From: Tetragonia tetragonoides
Lineage: Eukaryota > Streptophyta > Magnoliopsida > Caryophyllales > Aizoaceae
Length of the DNA stretch: 64,000 bases
NCBI GenBank assembly: GCA_038025085.1
Contig: CM076152.1
Coordinates: 35,467,501 to 35,531,500 of the forward strand
Direction of reading: 5' to 3'
Shown here piece by piece: positions 1 through 10,108 of this stretch (position 1 is the stretch's first letter; the number at the start of each line of letters is the position of its first letter). The notes under the pieces were generated by a model. That model was not told the DNA's origin. It saw nothing but the letters and a program-made list of their open reading frames with translations, and made no database searches. Both the position numbers and the translations under genes were made by a program.

Positions 1-1097
1 TATGCAAGTCAGAAAGAGAACTTTTTTCCATTTCCACAACATAATGACCCTTAGCGAGCTTGAAGAGAAGTCTCAAAAGCACTCCAACAACTTAGACCTC
101 TGATAGCAATTGATTCATTTTAAACGCGAAGTGATAGAAGTCAAATTCTCTTTGGATATAAAATTTTATAACAGGTTAGGAGTTAGACTTATCACTATAA
201 GGGATATTGAGTCTCCACCGTTGGAAAATGACAAACCTAATACAATGCGCTACTAGATAAACCTCATAAGGCCAAGAAATCCTCAAAGAAGCATCTAATT
301 ACAAATCACCCTAGTAAAGTTGGACATGCATGGGACACTGCTTCAGATGCACCTAACGCTTCAGTCCATAAAAAAGCCAAGTCTACCACACAACCCCAAA
401 CAAACTTATTTGGCTTGGAAAATCCAAAGAATTCCGAGAGTTACTTTCCATAAGTTCCCAACCAAAGGCACCAAAAGACTACCAGAAAAGCACGCGACAT
501 GGCACTTGTTACCCCCTTCTGAATCCCAGCCCAACATATTGAGCCTGGGCAATAGTTGCAGGACAAACAAAACATTCCCACCTAACACCAACAAGCCAAC
601 TTGTAAAGGTAAATAAGAGAGAATTTGTAAAAGGTCGTAAAACGAATCTACCATGACTAACTCTTTAGCCAATTGCAGCAAAGAATTTCAACATGAAAGA
701 CACACCTAAGCCATCAAGAATGTTGAGTATTTCTCGCCAAGATATTGAGCCAAAGCTGCCAACTTGCACATGACTTAAATAGGCACTAATTTACATTTTT
801 GCTCTTGATTATTCTTAAAAACCAATCCTAATCTAGTGCAATTAACATTAAACTACTTTAACGACCTATATTTAGGAGAAGATACAGGACAATAAAGAGA
901 GTAGTGGCTTTTAGAAATCCTGTTTCGACATAGTAGGGTTAATTTTGATAGTTCATATCTAGCTTTCTTTTTGGCCTAATTTTATCAATTTTTAGATCAA
1001 TGAAACTTTAAGTCTAGTTTCTAATTTATTTAATTTCAGAGTCATATTTGGTTGCATACGAGCTCAACTCAGGAGTTCACTTAATATCTCTCAACTT

Positions 1098-1265
1098 CAA
1101 CAACATAAACATCAATAACATTACCCCAGTGCCTCCAAAGAGGCTCCCGCCTTGGCAGGGTAAGGGAGGGTCGGTTGTACGCAGCCTTACCCCTGTGAGA
1201 GTCTCACAGAGAGGCTGTTTCTGTTTGACCCGAGATCCGAAGTGCGACGACCATCGGCAACTTCA
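1098..1265 (-). mobile_element. Au-type SINE, antisense
   Basis: Read on the minus strand, the order is a tRNA-like segment (CGGGTCAAAC, a B-box-like sequence), then AAACAGCCTCTCTG, then GGGGTAAGGCTGCGTAC, then a C-rich stem with CTCCC, then a short TTGTTG-like tail. This is the characteristic order of the Au SINE family of flowering plants. The same core words occur in the second Au copy at 12514-17850. The 5' part is degraded and no clear target-site duplication was found, so the ends are approximate. Confidence 0.7.
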
Positions 1266-1425
1266 CAATAAATAAGAAGTGCTGACAGTTTTATGAGCCA
1301 TTTTGCTTTAGTCCATCATGTTCCAAAGCCAAAAAATTGTGAAGCTTTTGTCTCCAATGGAAATGGTTGCTTCTTTTTGCAAATAATGATGGTGCCCTCA
1401 TTAGCCTTCTGTAATCTATAGAGGC

Positions 1426-1895
1426 CACCAGAGGATAGTACCCAAGGGAGGAGAAAACAACCTCTCCTAAGCCAGCCAAAAGGCTTGGGCTCATCACCCT
1501 ACTTACTATGTATCCCTCTAAATCCTAGTCTCATGTTACTTAATTTCAATATAATAGACAAATGGGTCTCCTTCCAGCAACCAAATGGTAGATATTAGAC
1601 ACAGACTTGTCCTCCTGGAGTCATATCAATTCAAGTATTATAAGCACACGGAGTAAGTACTTAAGGGAGGAGAATACAACCTCACCTAAGCCCAAAGGCT
1701 TGGGCTCATAACCCTACTATTCCTCCAAACACTACTCCATGATGGTGAAAGGCGTAAACATACAAGTCAACTTGATTGGTTTGAGTCACTTAACGCTCTA
1801 TAGAATAGACTAATGTGTCTCCTTCCAGCAATCAAATGGAAGATATTAGACAAAAGACTTGTCCTTGTGGGGTTATATCATTCAATTTCTATAAT
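1426..1895. repeat. Diverged tandem duplication, about 220-250 bp unit
   Basis: Two phrases recur in the same order. A phrase around GGGAGGAGAA.ACAACCTC with the following GGCTTGGGCTCAT appears near 1446 and again near 1664. A phrase around GTCTCCTTCCAGCAA with the following AGATATTAGACA appears near 1567 and again near 1818. The offsets are about 218 and 252 bases, so the copies differ by indels as well as substitutions. No coding capacity is apparent. Confidence 0.65.
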
Positions 1896-2164
1896 CAAAA
1901 CAAATTTGGCTTCCTCCTACAGGGCCGCCCTACACTTGGCTTATGCAGCAGAAACCCTCTATTTTGGCTGCCATTATGACTAGGAATCTAGTAGCACGAG
2001 AACAATTTAAGTATCTAACAAATTTGAACCCTTTATTTCTTTTTCAATCTCAACAATTAAATAAACAAATTAACAAACAAACAAATGCAACTAAACAAAG
2101 TAACTGTTAATAACATCAAAACATGAATTCTAAGAATTAAACAGGATAGGTTAAGGGATGTTAC

Positions 2165-3515
2165 CATGCAATGCAGTGTACAAGCTCCCATTCCTCACAT
2201 AATCCGACACCAATAGCTTCTCATCATTAGCATAATAATAAGCCCTCAACCTTACAACATTTGGATGATGAACCTTCCCAATCGCCTCCACCTCCGACTC
2301 AAACTCCCTCAACCGCCACGTGGCATCATCCCCCTCGCTCAACCGTCTCACCGCCACAACCTTAGGCGCCACCACAACCGGCCCTTTCCCACCTCCCACC
2401 ACCACCTTATACACTATCCCACTCCTACTTTTCCCCACCACATAAGCTGATGCCCTCAACAAATCCTCCAATTCCAACCCAAAGCCTTCTTCATCCACCA
2501 CCACAAATTTACCCTTTTGCCCCTCATCACCCTCATCCTCTGGCCCCACCATCCTCACGTGATTCACCACCTCCTCATCACCCTTTTTAGTAATGTTACC
2601 CTCTTTAACATAAACCCCCAATTTTCTTTTCCTCACCACCCTAATCCCCACAAACAAAACCCCACCCACAATCACAGCCCCAAAAAACCCCAAAATCAAA
2701 GGCAAAGAAACCATTCTAACCCTAGAAATAGGGTTTCTAGGGTTAGATTCACTAGGGTTTTCTGGGTTTTCAGGGTTTGAAGGTAAAACAAAATTAGGGT
2801 TTTGAACTTCATCATCAGGACAAACATTACTCAAAGGAAACCCACATAACCTAGGATTCCCAGCAAAAGCAGTGGGCCCCTGATTCAATAATGAACCCAC
2901 TTGAGGAATTTTCCCAGATAAATTATTACACTGGAGATCCAAACTAACCATAACCGGAAACTTCCCGAAACTCACCGGAACTCCACCGGAAAATCTATTA
3001 TAACTCAAATTAAGAGTACCCATTAACTGTTTCAACTCAGAAAGTTCATTTATGAGTGACCCATTTAGTAAATTATCAGAAAGGTCCAAACTTTGAAGAT
3101 TTTGAAGGGATTTGATTTGAGCCGGGATTGGGCCAGAGAGAGAGTTATGTGAAAGGGAAAGTGAAGTTAACGAAGTAGCGTTGAAAATGTGGGCCGGTAT
3201 TGGGCCGGAGAAGTTGTTGTAAGAGAGAGAAAGAGAATGAAGAGAGAGAAGAGCACCAAGTTCTGAAGGGATATAACCAGTGAGGTTTTTGTTGGAGAGA
3301 GAAAGTGAGGTAACTCTTTGGTGGGTACAGATGACCCCAAACCAGTGACATGGGGTTGTTGAGGTTAAGGTCCATGTTGAGAGAGAGTTTAATGGGTCTG
3401 TTGTTATGGCGGATTTGAGAGCTAGAAGAGATAGACCATCAGAGTTTAGTGATGTGGTGAGAGAAAATGTGAGGGATAGGAAAATGAAAAGGAGGAAAAT
3501 TTTGATTAATTTCAT
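2165..3515 (-). CDS. LRR receptor-like kinase (subfamily III, At1g66830/At3g57830-like), first exon only
   Basis: This exon encodes about 450 residues of a plasma-membrane LRR receptor-like kinase. In order: signal peptide (about 1-22), an LRR N-terminal cap beginning around LNSDGLSLLALKSA with CHW.GV.C near 56-63, about five leucine-rich repeats (70-205), the segment QGPTAFAGNPRLCGFPL, an acidic Asn/Pro-rich linker (236-262), one membrane span (269-294), and a kinase N-lobe. The glycine loop reads VGKSRSGIVYK. The usual beta-3 lysine is arginine (VAVRRLSEG), as in the 'probable inactive' kinases of this group. The exon ends after GSLYTALHG at a GT donor (2164-2163), a known intron position in this subfamily. 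The C-lobe is absent from 1-2163, so the next exon lies outside the window or is lost. The start is the first ATG of the frame, directly before the signal peptide. Confidence 0.88.
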
Positions 3516-4002
3516 GGTTTTTGTGAGGTTATTTTAGAGCATGAGGATTAATCAATGGAGAGAGAATGGAGGTTTTGGAGGTAAGGGGAGTGAAGGAAGA
3601 AGAAGAAGGGGACGAAAGTGAAGCATTTTTTTTGTCATGGGTTTGGGATTTTGAATGGAAATGAAACATCAAACATGTGTGGGTTTCGAGGTTGCTTTTC
3701 AGTGATGGGGGTGTGGGATCAGAAATTCAAATGTGTTGATGGAAAGGACGAAATGGCCCCTCATTTGTCATTAGTACAGTACTAGAGGAACACTGGTACA
3801 TGGAGAATGGAGACGGAGTAACAACCTGTTAGGAGTATTAATTTGAAAAAGGCTTAAATTTGAAAGTTTGTTGGTGAAATTTTGGAGTAATCTAATTCAC
3901 AACGTGCCTTCAACGGAGCTAGTATTAAAATGAGCAAAAGTGCATGCTTATTAAAAAAGAAAAAGAAAAGAGGTGAGCTTAGTAGAGTGTATTCCTTTTT
4001 AC
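3516..4002 (-). promoter_or_regulatory. Upstream region and leader of the LRR kinase gene
   Basis: On the minus strand the roughly 90 bases before the ATG are rich in C and T (TCTTCTTCTTCC, CTCTCTCC), as is usual for plant 5' leaders. No clear TATA box could be assigned. The rest shows nothing recognisable. Confidence 0.3.
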
Positions 4003-4005
4003 TTA

Positions 4006-4094
4006 GGCCCGGTTCTTTTCGTTGTTTTCATGCTTCATTTCGTTCCGTTTCGTTTCTTACCGTCCAGCATCATTTCGTTAACGAGAACAGAGCC
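4006..4094. mobile_element. Short PIF/Harbinger (Tourist-like) MITE
   Basis: The ends are inverted: GGCCCGGTTCTTTTCG on the left, and CGAGAACAGAGCC on the right (reverse complement GGCTCTGTTCTCG). The element is flanked by the trinucleotide TTA on both sides (4003-4005 and 4095-4097), the target-site preference of PIF/Harbinger elements. The interior is made of CGTTCCG-like words. A longer relative with the same ends lies at 41243-41429. Confidence 0.7.
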
Positions 4095-4382
4095 TTATTG
4101 GAGTTGATTTAATCTAAATATTGGATTATAAAGCAAGGACTACTAACTCAATAACACTCTCTTAACTTCAACCTCTAAGTCGTGGATTCAAGAAACATCC
4201 CCGCCCCCATTTGATAATTCTAGGGTGTTGTTTATATTTTTCCAATTTTGCGGTCAATGAGACTGATTTCCTACCTATTTAGAAATATATAAACTTTAAT
4301 TGTCATTTGTATGAGACTAATTGAACAACCAACGCAAATACTAGTCCCGTTAATATAGCACTAACAAGGGGCTAGTATAGTT

Positions 4383-4705
4383 TGGGTGCGTTCTTCTCCA
4401 CTTATTTCCACTGATTCTCACTGATTGAGTAAGGTCTTACCACTGATTCGGTAAGGTCTTGCCAGTTGCCACTAATTTCCACTAATTCAGTAAGGCCCTT
4501 CCACTGATTCTCACTGATTCAATAAGGTCCTGCTACTGATCCTGTGAGGAGGAATGTGGGTTCATCCTGTCACTGATACTGTGAGGAGGAATATGGGTCC
4601 ATCCTGTCACTGATTTCCACTGATTGAATAAGGTCCTGCCACTGATTCTCACTGATTGTAAAGTCCTGCCACTGAATCCCACTGATTGAGTAAGATCTTG
4701 TCACT
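4383..4705. repeat. Dispersed repeat with iterated CACTGATT words
   Basis: After GGGTGCGTTCTTCTCCACTT, the words CCACTGATTCTCACTGATT and GTAAGGTCYTGCCACTGATT are repeated irregularly about eight times. Similar sequence occurs at about 38838-39210 and, shorter, near 43000-43112, so it is dispersed rather than a single satellite block. No coding capacity and no clean terminal inverted repeat was found. Confidence 0.6.
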
Positions 4706-5696
4706 AATTTCTATGAGACATGAGAATAAATATTAAAAGGAATTCAGACTTAAGACATTGTCTTAACAAATAATTTAGAAGTTAGATTGGAACCAATAGA
4801 CCACTATACTGGTACTAAGAAAACAAAAGCGCAAAATTTGAAATGAAATAGGAGTATATTCTGCCGAAATTGCTAATATACCACCAAGGGTATGACATAG
4901 ACAACTCAAGGGGAAACGACTTGAAGTTGCACAGTACACAAAAGAGCCAAAAAAATATTGTAAGTGAGCCAAAAAGCTATGCAAAACATGATGAAACAGG
5001 GGCGTACATGTGATCGTGAACCCTGCTTTTCCAGGTTCCACCGAGTTGGAATCGGTCCACTTTTTTGGTACATTCGAGAGTGAGTGAAGCTTTTTGAGTT
5101 TTGACAATTGAAAATTGTTGGTATTCAATTCCATTCAACTTGGGAGTATTTCAGGAAATTGGAAACTGGGACAGCCCTCTTAAAAGTAGACATTTGTATG
5201 TCTGCTTCTACACTTTTTTGCTACCATTCAAATCATCTACTCACGAGCCAAAGATATGAACAATTAATTAAAGATACCATGTGAGTACAATATACAGTGT
5301 CACACCATGTTGATTGTTGCTCCCCTTGGCTAATTCAACCATAGTACAACACAAATTAATAGTGTCATTAAACCAATGAGGTCTTGACTTCTAATGGTTG
5401 GAGTAGGGTTCATGACTAAGAGCATGTTCTGTTTTACTGAACTAAAAATAATATGTGAGAAAGAAAAAAAATTACTGAACTGAACTGAACTGAGTGAAAC
5501 CAAACCGATTCTAAAATAAGTAGAAAGAACACACTCGTACATTAATTTCAAATGCACCAATTTCCACAGATTTTGACTTTGTTGTATGTATTTTTGTTAT
5601 AGTGGAGTTGTACTTCTAATGCAAAAAAAAAAAAAAAAAAAAAAAAGAATTGCTACTTGCTAGCTCTATGAAAATTCAACCAACCAAACTTATCAC
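4706..5696. other. Gene-free stretch
   Basis: No supported gene. It contains a tract of repeated ACTGAACTGA near 5473-5495, related to repeat words at 39.4-39.6 kb, and a run of about 25 A at 5622-5646. The frame at 4775-5134 on the minus strand shows no recognisable domain or codon pattern. Confidence 0.5.
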
Positions 5697-5699
5697 TAT

Positions 5700-6202
5700 G
5701 GCCTTGTTTGGTAATTAGCGGATTGGGGCAAAATTAGCGGATTGGGGCTAATTAGAGGATTTGACTAGCGAATCCGCTAATTTAAGGTGTTTGGTAAATA
5801 GCGGATTCGATTAGCAGATTGGGCCGAATCCGCTAATTTCGAATCCGCTAAAAAGTAGCGGATTCAAGTTAGAGGTTTGCAATTTATTAACTAATTGACA
5901 TGATTATCCACAAGTTGGCATAAATTACAAGGGTTGCCACTATTTAAATAAAAGTCTTTCCCATTGCAAATCCTTTTTGTTCATCTGCCCTTTTTTTACA
6001 GTATGTTTCTTTCTTCTATTTTATTCAACTTTTTCTTCTTCCTTCACCCTTCCTTCCATTTTCTCTTATTCTCTTTAATTTCTCCATGTATACAGAGCAC
6101 TTAGGAGGCATCAAGAAGAAAAAAAGTTCATCACTTGGACAACAACAATAATAATAATAGTAATAATGGTAGTAGTAATAGTAGTAGTACTAGAAGAAGA
6201 AG

Positions 6203-6288
<86 letters not shown>

Positions 6289-6479
6289 TAATATCCTTTT
6301 TAGTCATTTTACATCTTCAACTAACTAACAGCTAAATCTCATCAGCTAATTTAAAACACATTTTTACAAATCAGCTAATACAATCCTCTGGTCAAATCAG
6401 CAAATACAATCCTCTGGTCAAATCTGCTAATGCAATCCGCTATCAGCTATCCGCTATCCGTTGATTGCCAAACAAGGCC
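5700..6479. mobile_element. PIF/Harbinger (Tourist-like) element, non-coding
   Basis: It has inverted termini: GGCCTTGTTTGGTAATTAGC on the left, and the right end reads ATTGCCAAACAAGGCC. It is flanked by a 3-bp duplication TAT (5697-5699 and 6480-6482). Subterminal words around ATTAGCGGATT are repeated on the left and their complements (AATCCGCTA, TCAGCTAAT) on the right. It has no transposase, so it is non-autonomous. An (AAT)n tract sits inside it. It ends about 200 bases downstream of the OTU gene stop codon. Confidence 0.75.
6203..6287. repeat. (AAT)n microsatellite
   Basis: An almost perfect run of the AAT/ATA trinucleotide about 85 bases long lies inside the Tourist-like element. It is preceded by related GTAGTA and AGAAGA triplets. 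Confidence 0.95.
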
Positions 6480-7070
6480 TATATCAGGTCACATTTACAC
6501 TAGCTAGTACAGCAATTCTGACATTTGAATACAGTATCTTTTTTACACCTCTACTATGGAAGAACGGCTGCTGCTCTGTGCATTTGTCAGCTCATCCAAG
6601 CTTTATGTATTTAGTGTTTGTTGATTTACATGGCTCCAAAGACTGTGCAGGAACATTTCAGTAGTGCGGAGTCGTCAACCTACAACCTTGATTTGGCACC
6701 TTTCTTTCCAGGAATTAGTAAAGCATCGTAATGACCATAACCATGATACAATACTCGTATTGGTTTATCTTTGCCATATTCCTGTCCGTACTCGGCAATG
6801 GATATCAACCCGCCATGTTTGTCGTCATGCATATACACCGTTATTGGCATCCTACACAGTTCATCATATACCTAGGAGTCAGCAACTTTAGATGCATTCA
6901 TTAGCAAAACTTTAGATGCATACGTTAGCAGAAATAACAATGGAACAGAAAACACAATGGAATGCTCCAACCAAAAACAATACCCAAGCGCACAATGGAA
7001 CAGAAAACCCATTGGATTGCTCCGCTACCAAAAGGAAAAACCCCCCACTGCGCTAGTGTAATGACATTAC

Positions 7071-7847
7071 TGTTGGGGAAAACTACGGTATTTACCCACA
7101 ATCACAACAACAGATAAACGGAAAAATAAAGTGCAAGAACCCAAAAACAACACAAACAATTTTACGTGGAAAACCCCTCTCAATTAGGGAAAAAACCACG
7201 ATGCGGATCTCCACGCACTAAACAATAATCCACTATGATAATCAAGAGTACAATCGGCAACAATCACAAGATCAAGCAACAAGTAAACAAACTATCTTTG
7301 GTATTAGTACAAATTGACAAACTCTAACTCAATTTGGTACTCCCACAAAAACCAAAGATACACCCACAAGTACCTGTCGATGACCGATCCGAATACTCCG
7401 ATTACCTTCACCCGAACAAGCCGAATCAACCGTGAACTGGAACAAACCTCTTTGGAGAAATACTCAATTTCTCTCACTCTCTGTTTGTCTCTCTCACTAG
7501 CTCTTCTTGTTTGTTTGCTTTGGCTGTTATATTCTCTCACACCCTTCTGACAAAAAATGCCGTGCACCTCCTATTTATTTGCTTCGGCTACTGCACTCAC
7601 TTGCCGTGCACGTCCTTTGTTTGTCTCTGGCTGTTCTTTTTATAGTCAATCAAAGGCTTTTGCCTTTCCAATCATCAACTATCTTCTTTCCATACTAAAG
7701 AAAACCAAAAGGCTAAGACCTTTTCTTTTCCCAACCTTTTGACTTCTTTTCTTTTTCTTTTTCTTTTGTTTTTCTTTTCTTTACAAACCAAAATAAAATA
7801 AAACACAACTAATAATAATACTTGGTATTTGGGGCGTTATCTCAACA
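7071..7847 (-). repeat. 3' LTR of the copia element
   Basis: 777 bp, bounded on the plus strand by TGTTGGGGAAAAC and TATCTCAACA. It matches the LTR at 9277-10053 except at five substitutions. The short frames inside it (such as 7304-7567 and 7314-7550) recur in both LTRs and are not genes. Confidence 0.93.
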
Positions 7848-8438
7848 AATCCTCCCTCGACCCAAGTCACCAAATACCTCCACCTTGTCCGAAAAACGGA
7901 CCTTCTTCTTCACGGTCTTGCTCCTCCCTACGCAATGACCCTCAACATAGCACAAGTTGTTCTCCGCCTTCCTTCCTTGCACAATCAAAGTAGCACCACG
8001 ATACACTTTGCACCACCTTCCCGTACCAATGTATCTACACCCTTGCGATGTCAACTCACCCAACGAAATCACGTTAACACGAGCATCGGGTACATACCTT
8101 ACATTGTGGAAAGTTCTAGTCACACCACCATGGAGCTCAATTCGGATGCTACCCATCCCTTTCACCTTCAACTTACCACTCCCCATGTTGATGTCACCAT
8201 ACTCACCATCTTGGCACAAAGTATCAAACATAGCATGGTCTCTACAAATGTGAACCGAAGCGCCGGAGTCCAACACCCAACTCTCTTGGCTTTCCTTCCC
8301 CTCATTATTACTAGCCAAGAACAACTCCTTATTACCATCACAAGACATAATTACATTAGAGGAACCGCTATCATCATCAATTTTGGTCTTACCCATCTTC
8401 TCTTGCAGCTGCTTGAAACTCTTCAAATCATCTCTCAT
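7842..8438 (-). pseudogene. Copia protease segment, downstream of the gag stop
   Basis: 198 residues counted from an internal ATG. An aspartic protease motif WVLDSGASVHIC (active-site D-S-G) is followed by copia-protease words such as VRYVPDARVNVISLG. It is in the same frame as gag, five codons beyond the gag TAG, so the ancestor had one gag-protease frame. The frame ends at the purine tract and overlaps the LTR edge by a few bases. No integrase sequence follows, which marks the deletion point of the pol region. Confidence 0.8.
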
Positions 8439-8453
8439 CTTTGGGCAACGACT

Positions 8454-9191
8454 CTAAATATGACCCTTCTCACCACAATAGTAACACTCCATGTTATTAA
8501 AGTCTCTCGCGCGCGACTTCGATCTACTTCTCGGGCCACCTCCTCTTCTCTCATGATTCCTCCCTCTTTCGGACACCTCCGCAGCTAGTACTCTATCTCC
8601 TCCATCACTAGGAGATACACCATCAACCTGCAACATCATCCGATCATTCTCTCTCAACACTGTCATTGCTTCATCTAGTGTAATCTCTGTCCTCCCTACA
8701 AGTAATGTCTGCACAATTGGCCTGTAGGACTTAGGTAGTGAAGCCAACAATAACAATGCCTCCTCTTGATCGGAGATCTTCTCATCTGCATTTCTCAACT
8801 GACATACTAGCTGGTTAAAACTGTTAATGTGGTCCTGCAACGCTGTACCTTGCTCCATCTTTAGCTGGTACAACTCATATCTCAAACAAAGCTTGTTAGT
8901 CAGTGACTTTGATGCATATACACTCTGGAGCTTATCCAGCAACTTCTTTGGATCTGTCTCAGTCAAGTAATTATACTTGATCTCCGGAGCCATAGCTAAT
9001 CTAATAGTACTGACAGCTTTCTTCTTCTTCGATGTCCATTGGGCATCGGTCACCTCACTAGGCTTTGTCTCATCTAAAGCCTCATCTAAATTTTGTTGAA
9101 CCAACAAATCCTCAACCGTACTCTTCCACACAGTAAAATTAATTTTACCATCAAACAAAGGAATTTCAAATTTGGGCACACTACCAGACAT
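8454..9191 (-). CDS. Copia gag (UBN2-type) ending in an in-frame stop
   Basis: 245 residues forming the nucleocapsid/capsid protein of the copia element. It starts MSGSVPKFEIPLFDGKINF. The middle has the conserved gag core, with KLCLRYELYQLKMEQG, HINSFNQLVCQL and a LLLASLPKSY motif. The C-terminus is Arg/Ser/Gly-rich and leads into a CCHC zinc knuckle that starts CYYCGEKGHI. A TAG falls inside this knuckle, before its last cysteine (SRC), so the fourth zinc ligand is beyond the stop. The start lies about 65 bases after the primer site, the expected place. Confidence 0.8.
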   Translation of the reverse strand: MSGSVPKFEIPLFDGKINFTVWKSTVEDLLVQQNLDEALDETKPSEVTDAQWTSKKKKAVSTIRLAMAPEIKYNYLTETDPKKLLDKLQSVYASKSLTNKLCLRYELYQLKMEQGTALQDHINSFNQLVCQLRNADEKISDQEEALLLLASLPKSYRPIVQTLLVGRTEITLDEAMTVLRENDRMMLQVDGVSPSDGGDRVLAAEVSERGRNHERRGGGPRSRSKSRARDFNNMECYYCGEKGHI

Positions 9192-9257
9192 CTTACTTGC
9201 ACAAAATAATTCCTCCCTTCAACAAATACAGTAATTTTCCCACCACCGATCCTACAA

Positions 9258-9275
9258 CCAAAAGCTCTGATACCA
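9258..9275 (-). other. Primer-binding site of the copia element
   Basis: On the minus strand it reads TGGTATCAGAGCTTTTGG, complementary to the 3' end of initiator methionine tRNA in its first 11-12 bases, and starts one base from the 5' LTR. It fixes the orientation of the element as minus strand. Confidence 0.88.
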
Positions 9276-9276
9276 C

Positions 9277-10053
9277 TGTTGGGGAAAACTACGGTATTTA
9301 CCCACAATCACAACAACAGATAAACGGAAAAATAAAGTGCAAGAACCCAAAAACAACACAAACAATTTTACGTGGAAAACCCCTCTCAATTAGGGAAAAA
9401 ACCACGATGCGGATCTCCACGCACTAAACAATAATCCACTATGATAATCAAGAGTACAATTGGCAACAATCACAAGATCAAGCAACAAGTAAACAAACTA
9501 TCTTTGGTATTAGTACAAATTGACAAACTCTAACTCAATTTGGTACTCCCACAAAAACCAAAGATACACCCACAAGTACCTGTCGATGACCGATCCGAAT
9601 ACTCCGATTACCTTCACCCGAACAAGCCGAATCAACCGTGAACTGGAACAAACCTCTTTGGAGAAATACTCAATTTCTCTCACTCTCTGTTTGTCTCTCT
9701 CACTAGCTCTTCTTGTTTGTTTGCTTCGGCTGTTATATTCTCTCACACCCTTCTGACAAAAAATGCCGTGCACCTCCTATTTATTTGCTTCGGCTACTGC
9801 ACTCACTTGCCGTGCACGTCCTTTGTTTGTCTCTGGCTGTTCTTTTTATAGTCAATCAAAGGCTTTTGCCTTTCCAATCATCAACTATCTTCTTTCAATA
9901 CTAAAGAAAACCAAAAGGCTAAGACCTTTTGTTTTCCCAACCTTTTGACTTCTTTTCTTTTTCTTTTTCTTTTGTTTTTCTTTTCTTTACAAACCAAAAT
10001 AAAATAAAACACAACTAATAATAATACTTGGTATTTGGGGCGTTACCTCAACA
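9277..10053 (-). repeat. 5' LTR of the copia element
   Basis: 777 bp, identical to the LTR at 7071-7847 apart from five substitutions. It supplies the promoter end of the element on the minus strand. Its outer edge is 19 bases from exon 4 of the OTU gene. Confidence 0.93.
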
Positions 10054-10074
10054 ATTACGACAGAAGCAGTACCT

Positions 10075-10108
10075 TAATACATGTGAAAGCATAATACATG
10101 TGAAAGCA
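10075..10108 (-). repeat. 17-bp tandem duplication in OTU exon 4
   Basis: The 17-base unit TAATACATGTGAAAGCA occurs twice in a row (10075-10091, 10092-10108). It lies within the coding part of exon 4 just before its donor. One copy restores both the reading frame and the expected 99-base exon length, so the second copy is a frameshifting duplication. Confidence 0.9.

Larger units (their letters stand above)
1..2164. other. Non-coding stretch, probably intron of the LRR kinase gene
   Basis: No convincing coding region was found on either strand. The LRR kinase exon on the minus strand ends at a GT donor at 2164-2163, so if that gene is whole this stretch lies in its intron. The only recognisable contents are an antisense Au-type SINE (about 1098-1265) and a diverged tandem duplication (about 1426-1895). 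The short open frames at 320-616 and 406-681 resemble nothing I know. Confidence 0.5.
7071..10053 (-). mobile_element. Ty1/copia-type LTR element retaining only gag and protease
   Basis: A 2983-bp element with two 777-bp LTRs (7071-7847 and 9277-10053) and an exact 5-bp target duplication ATTAC (7066-7070 and 10054-10058). On the minus strand the LTR begins TGTTGAG and ends CCCCAACA. The tRNA-Met primer site TGGTATCAGAGC lies at 9275 downward and a purine tract at about 7863-7848. Only gag and protease are present; integrase, reverse transcriptase and RNase H are absent, so mobilisation must have been in trans. The LTRs differ at five sites (about 0.6%), so the insertion is recent. It sits in intron 4 of the OTU gene, in the same orientation. 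Confidence 0.93.

Noticed and set aside
2265..2780. Plus-strand His/Pro-rich frames opposite the LRR kinase
   Set aside because: They are antisense shadows of the kinase exon with compositional bias only.
4128..4220. tRNA-like SINE head
   Set aside because: Only weak A- and B-box resemblance; no tail or duplication was seen.
6461..6891. Plus-strand frames at the OTU 3' end
   Set aside because: They overlap OTU exon 5 antisense or straddle the MITE end, and resemble no known protein.
7935..8588. Plus-strand frame of 217 codons in the copia element
   Set aside because: It is the shadow of the minus-strand gag-protease frame.
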